A DNA stretch of 41,999 bases from Chloroflexota bacterium. Its GTDB lineage: Bacteria > Chloroflexota > Limnocylindria > Limnocylindrales > CSP1-4. The stretch is from positions 115,338 through 157,336 of the forward strand of contig PLLE01000041.1 of assembly GCA_003141245.1 (NCBI GenBank). Reading direction: 5' to 3'. A model generated the notes under the pieces. It was given only the letters and a program-made list of their open reading frames with translations. It was not told where the DNA came from and made no database searches. Made by a program: the position numbers and the translations under genes. How positions within the stretch are numbered: the first letter of the stretch is position 1; each line of letters begins with the position of its first letter. Of this stretch, positions 15,644 through 23,878 are shown piece after piece.

Positions 15644-17019
15644 ACGTCTCGCTGAGAAGCCGAATCGCCAGGGTCGCTTTCGCGGCCGCCCTCGCCGCGT
15701 CGGCGGCGGTTGGGGCGACGGGTGCGCCGGTCCGGGCCGCCTCGGTCACGTTCGGAATGCCCACTGCCTCGTCGAGCTTCGGCAAGGGGGTCGACTTCAC
15801 CCAGCCGTACGGCGGCGGGACGTTCCGTGAGGTCGACATCGTCATCACCTACCCGGGCAGCTTCGGACGCTCCGTCACCAAGCTTGACAACCCCGGCAGC
15901 ACGAGCTTCACCTACCAGCTGGACACCTCGGCTGGGCAGCTCCAGCCAAACACGCAGCTGGTGGCTCACTTCGAGGTGACCTTCGCCGACGGCACCGTTC
16001 AGGCCGGACCGGAGATTCATGTCACGTATCTCGACGACCGCTTCCAGTGGAAGACCAAGATCGGCAAGGTGGTCAGGCTGCACTGGTATCAGGGCGACGA
16101 CACGTTTGCCACGTCGGCTTTGGAGATGGGAGAGCAGGGGATCGCCAGCGCGGCTGCCTTCATGGGAGTGACCGAGACACAGCCGATCGACTTCTACATC
16201 TATCCGGACCAGGCCCCGTTCTACGACGCGCTAGGCCCAAGCACTCGCGAGAACGTGGGCGGCGAGGCGAACCCGGCGACGCGGACTCTCTTCGCCCTCA
16301 TCGCCCCAAATGAGCTTGCGTATGCCAGCACCGTGGTTCCGCACGAGCTGACGCACGTGGTCTTCGACGAGGTCACCAGGAACCCGTACCACTATCCGCC
16401 GCATTGGCTCAATGAAGGCATCGCCGTCTACGTGTCGCAGGGCTACGACAGCTCCGACAAGCGGCTGGTTGCGAGCGCTGCCGCCGACGGCAGCCTGATG
16501 CCGCTGGAGGCGATTCGGGGGCAGTTCCCGACTACCCAGGACCGCTTCTACCTGGCGTATGCCGAGGCCGTCTCCGCCGTGGACTACTTCATGAAGACGT
16601 ATGGCAAGGCCGATGTCATCAAGCTGCTCAACGCGTTCGGCACGGGAGCGTCCGACGACGAGGCCTTCAAGACCGCGATCGGAGTGGACGTGGGCACCTT
16701 CGACAAGGCCTGGATGAAGGCCAACGGAGTGACGTCGCTCCAATCCTTTGGGCCGCGCCCGGCTCCCATTGGTCCGGTACCATCCGGCTGGACGATCTCC
16801 GGGCTCGCCGGTGGGACGGCTGCGCCGACACAGGCCCCCTCGGCAGGATCCCCGGCCGCGACGGCAACGGCGGCCCCCCAGGGCGGATCCGCGCAATCGG
16901 AGGGAGGGACCCCGACGGTCCTCCTTCTGGCGTTAGCACTCGTAGGGGCGATCGTCGTCGCCCTCGGTCTCGTTGCCGTTGTCATGAGGCGACGTTCGAG
17001 CCCGAGAGGGGAGCCTTGA
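15640..17019 (+). CDS. Membrane-anchored gluzincin metalloprotease (peptidase MA-like)
   Basis: An exported zinc protease of 459 residues. The signal peptide covers about residues 1-32. A beta-rich N-terminal domain (about 35-145) precedes the catalytic domain. That domain has HELTH (235-239) and Glu259 in WLNEG, the HExxH-x19-E arrangement of gluzincins. A Pro/Ala/Thr linker and one helix near residues 425-450 followed by MRRR tether it to the membrane with the enzyme outside. The GTG start overlaps the stop of the solute-binding protein gene, so both are made together; processing of peptides for uptake is a possible but unproven link. Confidence 0.8.
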   Translation: MNVSLRSRIARVAFAAALAASAAVGATGAPVRAASVTFGMPTASSSFGKGVDFTQPYGGGTFREVDIVITYPGSFGRSVTKLDNPGSTSFTYQLDTSAGQLQPNTQLVAHFEVTFADGTVQAGPEIHVTYLDDRFQWKTKIGKVVRLHWYQGDDTFATSALEMGEQGIASAAAFMGVTETQPIDFYIYPDQAPFYDALGPSTRENVGGEANPATRTLFALIAPNELAYASTVVPHELTHVVFDEVTRNPYHYPPHWLNEGIAVYVSQGYDSSDKRLVASAAADGSLMPLEAIRGQFPTTQDRFYLAYAEAVSAVDYFMKTYGKADVIKLLNAFGTGASDDEAFKTAIGVDVGTFDKAWMKANGVTSLQSFGPRPAPIGPVPSGWTISGLAGGTAAPTQAPSAGSPAATATAAPQGGSAQSEGGTPTVLLLALALVGAIVVALGLVAVVMRRRSSPRGEP

Positions 17020-17178
17020 CCGCGCAGCGCGCCGCCCTTGTCACGGGTCATCGGGGACGACCTGTTGCCGCGTGCCCCCGATTCGAGTCGGAGCAACCGC
17101 GCCGCGCGCCTTCCGCTCTGATAGGCTGAGCGGCCGTTATGCAGGACGAAATCACTTCCCCCATCGCCGGCTTTCGCT

Positions 17179-17463
17179 GTGTCGACCGCTGACTCCACCG
17201 TCGTCGAGTTTCGGCTCGGCGACGTCGTCCGGCTGCGTCGCGCTCACCCGTGCGGCGGTCACGATTGGTTGGTGGATCGGCTCGGTGCCGATATAGGTTT
17301 GCGCTGCCGAATGTGCGCACGGCACGTTCTTCTCGATCGCCGGACGCTGGAGCGGCGCATCACGGGTTTCGTCTCGCGGGGTGATCTGGCGCTGAGTCGG
17401 GCCGTGGCACCGACGCCGCGGGACGGCGGCGCATCGGCCGCCGGCGGAGGGGGAGCGCAATGA
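17179..17463 (+). CDS. DUF951 family small protein
   Basis: A 94-residue protein. Residues 9-62 carry the DUF951 pattern: RLGDVVRLRRAHPCGG, then DWLVDRLGADIGLRC and CARHVLL. Conserved cysteines (CGG, CRMC) suggest zinc binding, although the family has no established function. Family members are usually 60-70 residues; this one has an extra Ala/Gly-rich C-terminal tail. The start is GTG. It overlaps the transporter gene by four bases (ATGA). A possible -10, TAGGCT, is near 17123; otherwise 17020-17178 holds nothing recognisable. Confidence 0.8.
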   Translation: MSTADSTVVEFRLGDVVRLRRAHPCGGHDWLVDRLGADIGLRCRMCARHVLLDRRTLERRITGFVSRGDLALSRAVAPTPRDGGASAAGGGGAQ

Positions 17464-19004
17464 GCGTTCCTCGCCGCGAGACGCGGCGGGGCGCGGCGAC
17501 GCGTCCAACCAAGACGCGTGCCGTCGCCCGCCCTGCGCTCCAGGAACCGGCGCAGGAATCCGGTGGGATGGCAGTTCTTCGGAACCGGCCCTTCCTACTG
17601 CTGTGGCTGGCCCAGCTGTCGACTCAGGTCGGCGGCAACATGGTCATCTACGGCCTGACGATCCTGATCACGACGAGCACGGGCGGGTCCGCGACAGCCG
17701 TCAGTGGCCTGCTGTTGAGCTTCCTTGTGCCGGCCATCGTCTTCTCCGCGATCGCCGGGGTATTCGTCGATCGCGTCGACAAGCGTCACATCCTGCTGGT
17801 CACGAACGTGCTCCGAGGCGTGGCTTTCCTGGTCATCGTCCTGGTCGGGAACAACCTGGCGATGCTCTACCTGCTGATGATCCTGGTGGCCACGGTGACG
17901 ACTTTCTTCGGGCCGGCCGAGGCCTCGATGATCCCGTTCCTGGTTCCGCGTTCGCAGCTGCTCGCCGCGAACGGGCTCTTCACGCTGACCATGAACGTGG
18001 CCTTCGCCCTGGGCTTCGCTCTGGTGGGGCCGTTCCTGGTCGCGCTGGCGAGCCCGCAGATCCTGATCTTGATCGTGGCCGCGCTGTATTTCGTGGCCGC
18101 GGTCTTCTGCTGGACCCTGCCTTCCGCGCCGCCCGCGGGCGATGACTCCGTGACCGCCGGGCGGACTGTCGCCGACGCGGGGCAGGCTGTCGAAACCATG
18201 TTCGGGCAGCTGGCCGAGGGAATGGCCTACATCCGCGACCATCGTTCGGTCGGCTGGTCGCTTTCGTATCTGGGGATCACCGGCGCGCTGGTCGGCATCC
18301 TGGGCGTCCTGGGGCCCGGCTTCGCGAAGACCACGCTCGCTCTGGGCGAGAAGGACTTCGTCCTCGTCGTCCTGCCGTTGGGTTTCGGCATCGTGACCGG
18401 GATCGTGGCCCTCAACGCCTACGGACGTCTCATGCCGCGGCGGCGGGCGATCGAGATCGGAATGATCGCGCTGGGCGTGCTTCTGGCATTGCTGTCGTCT
18501 GCCGGTGCGATCTCGGTCTTCCTGGAGAACAACGTAGGCGCCCAGATCCGCGAGGCGAGCCGCGTCGTTTCGGTGCTTTCGATCGTCATCGCCATCGCGT
18601 TCCTTGTAGGCGCTGCGTTCGCGATCGTCTCGATCTCGTCGCAGACGCAGCTACAGGAAGATCTGCCGGAGGACGTTCGAGGTCGAGTCTTCGGCGTCCT
18701 GAACATGCTCGTCTCGATCGCCAGCCTGGCTCCTATCATCGTCGTCGGCCCGGTGGCGGACATCGTCGGTCGCGAAGGGGTGATCCTGGCGGTCGGGATC
18801 TTCGTCGGCCTGTGGGGCGTGGCCAGTGTGATCAAGCGCGGATCTCTGCGTCCGGACGAAGTGGAGGCGCGCGCCGGCGCGTCGACGAGCGGGGCGCCTG
18901 TCGATCCGATGACCGCGGCAACTTCGCCGGCCGATCTGGCGGGCGGCGTGCCTCTGACGTCGCCCGACAGGTTGGGTCTCGACGGGAGCGAGGTACGCCG
19001 ATGA
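17460..19004 (+). CDS. Major facilitator superfamily exporter
   Basis: A 514-residue, 12-helix transporter of the MFS_3 / enterobactin-exporter-like branch. The first helix begins at RNRPFLLLWLAQL (about 40-60). The loop between helices 2 and 3 has DRVDKRH, close to the MFS motif A. A second half follows from residue 255. Arg-rich N-terminal and Ser/Ala-rich C-terminal tails are probably cytosolic. Export of a small molecule is likely, but the substrate is unknown. It overlaps the DUF951 gene and is 25 bases from the glycosyltransferase gene. Confidence 0.85.
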   Translation: MSVPRRETRRGAATRPTKTRAVARPALQEPAQESGGMAVLRNRPFLLLWLAQLSTQVGGNMVIYGLTILITTSTGGSATAVSGLLLSFLVPAIVFSAIAGVFVDRVDKRHILLVTNVLRGVAFLVIVLVGNNLAMLYLLMILVATVTTFFGPAEASMIPFLVPRSQLLAANGLFTLTMNVAFALGFALVGPFLVALASPQILILIVAALYFVAAVFCWTLPSAPPAGDDSVTAGRTVADAGQAVETMFGQLAEGMAYIRDHRSVGWSLSYLGITGALVGILGVLGPGFAKTTLALGEKDFVLVVLPLGFGIVTGIVALNAYGRLMPRRRAIEIGMIALGVLLALLSSAGAISVFLENNVGAQIREASRVVSVLSIVIAIAFLVGAAFAIVSISSQTQLQEDLPEDVRGRVFGVLNMLVSIASLAPIIVVGPVADIVGREGVILAVGIFVGLWGVASVIKRGSLRPDEVEARAGASTSGAPVDPMTAATSPADLAGGVPLTSPDRLGLDGSEVRR

Positions 19005-19029
19005 ACCCGAACGTCGGGAGCGAACCGGC

Positions 19030-20436
19030 GTGACGGAGGGGGCGCAAGGCCGGGGAGACGGGTCGGCGACGCCGACCGCATGGCGGGCCGCGGCGCTGGC
19101 GATCCTCGCCGGAGGGGCGGCGGTCGGCTTTCTCGCGAGCCACCGGAAAGTGGGTCGTGTCGTGCCCCTGGTTACGGCCGGAGTGGCGCTGGGGTGCGCG
19201 GTCCCCGTGGCCCTGGCGACGCGCAGGCCGCCCATCGGGCCCGACTCCGCCGCCGAAGCACTGGCCGGAGCGGCCTCGCCGCCCACGTTTACGGTACTTG
19301 TCGGCGCACGCGACGAGGCCAACGTGCTGCCCGCGCTCGTTCGAGACGTCGGCCGACAGGATCACCGGTCCCCGAGCGGAGAGCCGTACTTCGAGCTGAT
19401 CGTCGTCGACGACCGCTCGGTCGACGGTAGCGGTGAGGCCGTGATGGCGGCGGCGCGGGCATGCGGCATCGAGAACGTGACGAGAGTGATTCGTCGCGAA
19501 GGAGATGGCCTTCGCGACGGTAAGGGCGCGGCGCTGGCAGCGGCTCAGCCGGAGGTGTGCAGGGGCGAAGTGATCCTGGTTCTGGACGCCGACGCGCGGA
19601 TCGAGCCGTTCTTCCTGCGCCGTGCCGCCGGGTACTTCGCCGCCGGAGCGAACGCGGTCACGGCCAGGCGGCGGATCATGAACTCGGAGAGTGGCTGGCT
19701 GGCCGGCGCCCAGGCGGACGAGCAGACCCTCGACGGCGAGCTGAATCGGGGCCGCTGGGCGATGGGCGGCTGCTCGGAGTTCCGGGGCGACGGGATCATG
19801 GTCAGGCGCGAGCTGCTGTCGGCCGTGGGCGGCTGGAGAGCGGCCGCGCTTACGGAAGATATCGACCTGTCGAGCCGTCTGGCCGCCGTCACGGGCGAGC
19901 GGGTTGCGTGGGCGATCGACGCGGAGGTGTGGGAAGAGCCGGTTCGGGACCTTCTGGGCCTGTGGCACCAGCGGCTACGTTGGGCGGAAGGCGCATTCCG
20001 CCGAGCTTTCGAGCACGGGCCGGCGGTCATCTCGAGTCGACGGCTCTCGGTTACGTCGCGGCTGGATTTCGCCATCTACGTTGGGCAAATGGCGGTTCCG
20101 ACGGTCGTGGCGGGCGCAGCGGCCTCGGTGGCGGTGACCGGCCGGAAGCGCCCGTTGATCGCGATCATCGCTGGCTACCTGGGCGTGAGCGCCGTCTTAG
20201 GATGGGACTCGTTGCGATGGGAGCGGCGCCCGGATGGCCGCCCGCTGGGCAACGGAGAGAGGCTGTGTCGTGCGTTCCGCGTTTCGCTATTCAACGGGTT
20301 GTGGTTGCTGGTCGTGCCTCGGGCGCTGCTGAATCTGGGGACCCGCTGCGGCCCGATCCGCTACGAGAAGATGGAGCACGACGGAGCTCTGGGGCCCGGC
20401 TGGGACGAGGCGGGGAAGGGTCCGGCAGGGTCGTAG
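19030..20436 (+). CDS. Membrane-bound family 2 glycosyltransferase
   Basis: A 468-residue inverting glycosyltransferase with the GT-A fold. Two N-terminal helices (about 17-60) precede the catalytic domain. Nucleotide-sugar and metal motifs are VVDDRSVDGS and VLDADARIE, the acceptor/base motif is TEDIDLSSR, and the processive-type HQRLRW is present. Three or so C-terminal helices follow. The arrangement resembles cellulose/hyaluronan-synthase-like enzymes and lipid-linked sugar transferases. The start is GTG. It is the last gene of the DUF951-MFS unit, so it may assemble a surface glycan; the product is unknown. Confidence 0.85.
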   Translation: MTEGAQGRGDGSATPTAWRAAALAILAGGAAVGFLASHRKVGRVVPLVTAGVALGCAVPVALATRRPPIGPDSAAEALAGAASPPTFTVLVGARDEANVLPALVRDVGRQDHRSPSGEPYFELIVVDDRSVDGSGEAVMAAARACGIENVTRVIRREGDGLRDGKGAALAAAQPEVCRGEVILVLDADARIEPFFLRRAAGYFAAGANAVTARRRIMNSESGWLAGAQADEQTLDGELNRGRWAMGGCSEFRGDGIMVRRELLSAVGGWRAAALTEDIDLSSRLAAVTGERVAWAIDAEVWEEPVRDLLGLWHQRLRWAEGAFRRAFEHGPAVISSRRLSVTSRLDFAIYVGQMAVPTVVAGAAASVAVTGRKRPLIAIIAGYLGVSAVLGWDSLRWERRPDGRPLGNGERLCRAFRVSLFNGLWLLVVPRALLNLGTRCGPIRYEKMEHDGALGPGWDEAGKGPAGS

Positions 20437-20755
20437 CCCCGGCCTGGGACCGACGCCGGACAATCGCCAGATAAGCCGCAGGTAAGCGACGACGGCTACA
20501 GTCCCGACGTTTCGAGCGTTGAGGCCGCCTGAGATTCGAAGGTCCGAGGGGGCGGTCGCAGCGGGCGGAGCGGGCCGGGCCGACTCCCGGAGCCCGTGAA
20601 CCTCTGGCAACTCAGCCGGAAGGAGGCGCCTCAGCCAATACTCAGCACGATCGCATGCGCGTGGAGAAGACCGGCCTGACCGTCGATGTGCCGCTTTCCA
20701 CGGTCGCCGAACCCGCCGCAGGCAAGATCCGCCCGCCGGAATGGGAGGAGATCGC
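20437..20755 (+). other. 319-bp intergenic leader with predicted structure
   Basis: No long gene is present. TACAGT (20497-20502) is a plausible -10. The downstream RNA can form a strong hairpin, CGGGCCGGG (20571-20579) with CCCGGAGCCCG (20586-20596), and a second one in which CCTC-TGGC pairs with GCCG and GAGG (about 20601-20626). The purine-rich single-strand-like stretches and two adjacent stems are reminiscent of a riboswitch or other cis-acting RNA, but I could not match a known class. A 34-residue ORF occupies the last third. Confidence 0.4.
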
Positions 20756-20759
20756 ATGA
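20655..20759 (+). CDS. Possible 34-residue upstream ORF
   Basis: It runs from ATG 20655 and ends at IRPPEWEEIA, with its stop overlapping the next start (ATGA). It has no obvious ribosome site and no known domain. It could be a regulatory upstream ORF or chance. Confidence 0.25.
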   Translation: MRVEKTGLTVDVPLSTVAEPAAGKIRPPEWEEIA

Positions 20760-21541
20760 AACGAGCGTCTACTTGGCTCGTTTCGCTATTGATCGCGGGG
20801 TCGACACTCGGCGTCATGCCCCAGACGACGGCGGCCTACAGCGCCCACGTCTGGTCGAACTCCAACGCCTTCGCTGCCACCTGTCTCGGTTTCACCGACA
20901 CATATCCGAAGCAGCACTACGACCTCACGGTCAGCCAGTACGCCAAACTCGGTTTCAGCCCCGTGGGAGGCGCGCTCGGCGCTTCATTCACGCGGACCGC
21001 GTTCCTCGGTAACGTCTTCAACGACTTCGCCGTGTACGTCCACAGTCACGGCGACAACTACTGGGCCAGCTCGGGAGCGCCAAACGTCGACTCGGGGTTC
21101 CTTCAGGATCCCGGCTACCTCGACTGCAACAACTCGAAGGACATGGTCAGGTCCAGCACCATCAAGGCGACCACTCTGGGCACGATCTACAACCTGGTGA
21201 TCATGTCGACCTGCATGCTCGGATCGAATGCGAGCACCATGCCCAACGCCTTCCAGATTCAGAAGACGAAGACGTCGACCAGGCCGGAGTTCTACATCGG
21301 CTACGTGTACCACGCCTGGGACAGCGCGAGCTTTCGGTTCGAGAAGGCTTTCTGGAGCTATATGAATGGCGGAACGCCAGGCTCGCGGACCCTGGCGCAG
21401 GCCTTCGCCTATGCGATGGGCATCGGTGGCTATGAGGCGGTCTCAGCCAGCGAGCCATTCCAGGCCAACTGGTGGGGAAACCCGAACTACGTCGGCACGC
21501 CGACGCTGCCGAGCGTGGGGTGCCCGTCATGCCCGCTGTGA
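20756..21541 (+). CDS. Secreted protein with caspase/CHAT-like His-Cys signature
   Basis: A 261-residue exported protein; the ATG at 20756 follows GGGAGGAG by five bases. The signal peptide is about residues 1-28 and probably cut after TTAA. Residues 88-104 (NDFAVYVHSHGDNYW) give a beta strand ending in His98-Gly. Residues 144-158 (IYNLVIMSTCMLGS) give a second strand ending in Cys153. A strand ending in HG followed about 55 residues later by a strand ending in CxxG is the catalytic pattern of caspase-fold (clan CD) proteases and CHAT domains. A GYV(Y) strand and an FW helix follow, as in that fold. I cannot name the family. Its gene overlaps the next by 13 bases. Confidence 0.6.
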   Translation: MKRASTWLVSLLIAGSTLGVMPQTTAAYSAHVWSNSNAFAATCLGFTDTYPKQHYDLTVSQYAKLGFSPVGGALGASFTRTAFLGNVFNDFAVYVHSHGDNYWASSGAPNVDSGFLQDPGYLDCNNSKDMVRSSTIKATTLGTIYNLVIMSTCMLGSNASTMPNAFQIQKTKTSTRPEFYIGYVYHAWDSASFRFEKAFWSYMNGGTPGSRTLAQAFAYAMGIGGYEAVSASEPFQANWWGNPNYVGTPTLPSVGCPSCPL

Positions 21542-22455
21542 TTTCGCGCACAACGATCAAGTCGGCCATCGGGGCCGGCACCGTGGTCGCTTGCCTCGTC
21601 GTCACGGCGGGGCGAATGATCGCGGTACCCCAGCCATCGGGCGGCTTCGCCCAGACGGCCATAGACGAACCGGCGCGCTTCGAGATGGCGCTCGACGCCA
21701 ATTCCGAGGCCGTCGTCCTGGCACGGGCAGGAAAGACACGCGACGCCCTCGGGTTCCCCGTCGGCGCGCGGCACACGAGCAAGCACGTTCGCGACGGCTT
21801 TGAGCAGGCCGAGTACGACGAGGTCTCCGAGATCGATGCGTCCGGCCGAGTCACATCGGTCACGCAGTTTGATGCCCAGGGGCGGCTTCGCGCCGCCATG
21901 CGGCTGGACAGCGCCCCGCGCGCGGGCCTGAACGTCACGCGCGAGGCGGCGATCCGGTCGGCCCAGCGATCGGCTGTCGCCGCCGGTCTGGCGGTGGACA
22001 CGCCGAACGCCGCGGAGGTGGACGAGGCCAACGGCGGTTGGACGATCCGTTGGGCGCGGCAGCAGGACGGCATCCGTGTCCGAGACGACGAGACGCGTGT
22101 CCACCTCTGGTCCGACGGTCGGATCCAGAGCCTGGCTCGAGTGGAACACGATCTGGCTTCGCCACCCGATCGACGTATCGGCTCGGGCCAGGCCAGGCAA
22201 GCGGTCAGCGCAACCGTCGATCGATGGTTTGCCGGCCGCAACTCGGCCTACACGATCCAGAGCCTTGCCCTCGAGTGGGCTGGACCAAACGGGGCGTTCG
22301 ACCCCGCGAGGGTCACCGACTCTCCGCAGCCCTATCGTCTGGCCTGGGTCGCGAACGTCAAACCGACCGGCGCCGCCGCCAACTACGTCTGGCTGATGAC
22401 CCTGTACGTCGATGCCGGCGATGGGTCGATCATCGGTGGGGACGTAGTGGAGTAG
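21529..22455 (+). CDS. Exported protein of unknown function (PepSY/YpeB-like features)
   Basis: A 308-residue protein from the ATG at 21529, inside the end of the preceding gene. One N-terminal hydrophobic helix (about 8-28) acts as signal or anchor. The rest is alternating strand and helix with repeated TREAAIRSAQ-like and SGQARQAVSA helices, each followed by strands. This resembles PepSY-type modules (about residues 125-200 and 215-305), ending in YVDAGDGSIIGGD, typical for PepSY ends. The resemblance is weak. PepSY domains often inhibit or chaperone secreted proteases, which would suit its position next to the protease-like gene. Confidence 0.5.
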   Translation: MPAVISRTTIKSAIGAGTVVACLVVTAGRMIAVPQPSGGFAQTAIDEPARFEMALDANSEAVVLARAGKTRDALGFPVGARHTSKHVRDGFEQAEYDEVSEIDASGRVTSVTQFDAQGRLRAAMRLDSAPRAGLNVTREAAIRSAQRSAVAAGLAVDTPNAAEVDEANGGWTIRWARQQDGIRVRDDETRVHLWSDGRIQSLARVEHDLASPPDRRIGSGQARQAVSATVDRWFAGRNSAYTIQSLALEWAGPNGAFDPARVTDSPQPYRLAWVANVKPTGAAANYVWLMTLYVDAGDGSIIGGDVVE

Positions 22456-22500
22456 CCAAACCGAGCCCGACGAAAGTTGGTCGGGATCCGGTTCATCAAC

Positions 22501-22528
22501 CCGCGGCCGTCCGCTCGGGCGGCCGCGG
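22501..22528 (+). promoter_or_regulatory. GC-rich hairpin before the lipoprotein gene
   Basis: CCGCGGCCG (22501-22509) pairs perfectly with CGGCCGCGG (22520-22528) around a 10-base loop. No T-tract follows. It lies 23 bases before the next ATG and may attenuate or stabilise the transcript. Confidence 0.45.
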
Positions 22529-22551
22529 GAGATCGCAGAAAGAGAGATCGA

Positions 22552-23586
22552 ATGACCCTCGGCAATCCGGCAGCCGAGCTTGGGCGTCTCGCGAGCCGCC
22601 CAGTGCGAAGATGGATGCTCGCATTCGTGGCAATCTCGGTCGCTTTCACGGGCTGTTCCCTCACGACCAGATCGGGCGACACTCCTTCGTCTCCCGAGCC
22701 ATCCGCGAGCGCGGCTACTTCGGCGACGTTGGGTACCTCGGCTACCTCGGACCCGGTCGGGCCGGCGTCGGACCTTCTCGTTCTGGCCGATGGAATCCAG
22801 GGCGGCGCCGGCTTTTGGATCTACGACGAGAGCACCGGCTGGACGGCCCTCGCTCCGTTGGCGGGGGCAACGGCCCTGGGGCGCGACGGCGACGATCTCA
22901 CGCTGGCTCTCGGCGGTTCGCTCGAGGTCCGGAAGGTCTCCAGCTCCGGGCAAGCCGGCACGCGGCTGCAGGTCTCCTGGCCGGCCCGGGAGTCGGGATC
23001 GGTGGTGGCGGCGAGTCGGTCCCTAACTGGTCGAACGGCGGTCGTTCGAGTTGACGCGAACGAACCGACCTTCCTGCTTGTGGCGGCCGACGGATCGGTC
23101 AGCCTGCTGTCTCCGGCTCCGGCTGGCGCGTTCAGCCCTCTGGTCGCGTGGATCGACGCCGACCGGCTTGTCGCGCTCTCGACCGACGCGGAGCAGATCT
23201 CGCGCCTGGCCGTGATCGACACAGCCGGCCATTCCCTGGCGACGCTGCGCGCCCTGGGAGGCGTCCGCGTTTTCGCCGTCTCGCCCGACCGCGGCTCTCT
23301 GGCCGCGGCCACCGAATCGGCCGTATACGTCGCGCCGGTGTCGGACTGGATCGGCGGCGGCGCGCCCGCGAAGAGCCTGACGCTGGGGTCGTCGGAAGTG
23401 GTCTGGGATCTCGCCCTGGACGCCGACGGCTCCCACCTGGCGATGCTCTCCGGTACCGAGTCGGCGGACGGGAACGTCACGGACGTCCACGAGATCGGCT
23501 ACGCCCGCACCGGGTCGTCGTGGCAGAAGATCTTCGACGCGCCGGTGCCGTTCACGCGCGCAAGCGGGCAGGTCTGGCTCGGCTGA
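22552..23586 (+). CDS. Lipoprotein with beta-propeller-like body
   Basis: A 344-residue protein. An Arg-rich n-region and hydrophobic stretch end in AFTGC, placing the lipidated Cys at residue 35. A Ser/Thr/Ala linker follows (about 38-65). The body consists of repeated short-strand units such as DLLVLADG, RLVALSTD, VRVFAVSPDRGSLAAAT and LDADGSHLAMLSG, suggesting a WD40 or Tol-B-like beta-propeller on the outer face of the membrane. AGAGAG near 22540 may be a weak ribosome site. The function is unknown. Confidence 0.6.
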   Translation: MTLGNPAAELGRLASRPVRRWMLAFVAISVAFTGCSLTTRSGDTPSSPEPSASAATSATLGTSATSDPVGPASDLLVLADGIQGGAGFWIYDESTGWTALAPLAGATALGRDGDDLTLALGGSLEVRKVSSSGQAGTRLQVSWPARESGSVVAASRSLTGRTAVVRVDANEPTFLLVAADGSVSLLSPAPAGAFSPLVAWIDADRLVALSTDAEQISRLAVIDTAGHSLATLRALGGVRVFAVSPDRGSLAAATESAVYVAPVSDWIGGGAPAKSLTLGSSEVVWDLALDADGSHLAMLSGTESADGNVTDVHEIGYARTGSSWQKIFDAPVPFTRASGQVWLG

Positions 23587-23677
23587 ACCACGGCGGCGAC
23601 TCCCCAAGCGGGCCAGAAGCCAGAGGCGGGACCGCCGCGTTCCACGAGTAACGGGCTCTTGTACCAATGATGGGGAG

Positions 23678-23878
23678 GTGCATGATCTCCATACGGACAT
23701 CCCCGGAACAGCCTCGCGCAAGACCGGCTGGAGCTACATGACGATCCAGTACTACAGCGATAACGCGTGCCACACGACGTGCGGCGCGATCACGCTCTAC
23801 CGGCAGGTTGACAGCTCCAGGTGGAATTCGGACGCCCCCAGCTGCGGCCACGTTCGATCCTGGACTGTGACGCCATGA
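23678..23878 (+). pseudogene. Truncated secreted-protein fragment (66 codons)
   Basis: The Cys-rich end of a protein, with GWSYMTIQYYSDNAC, CGAITLYRQ and SCGHVRSW. The reading frame stays open upstream past 23582 with protein-like sequence (GSCTNDGEVHDLHTDIPG), but no ATG, GTG or TTG precedes the GTG at 23678. The GTG would have GGGGAG right against it. No signal peptide is left. I read it as a 5'-truncated remnant, although its stop overlaps the next start (ATGA), so residual translation is possible. Composition is less GC-rich than the neighbours. Confidence 0.45.

Noticed and set aside
17139-17192. 17-codon ORF before the DUF951 gene
   Set aside because: Very short, no ribosome site, and it overlaps the GTG start of the supported gene.
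20530-20625. TPP riboswitch, because of CTGAGA and a GAACCTCTGG string
   Set aside because: The order of the pieces and the pairing do not follow the TPP fold; treated as unassigned leader.
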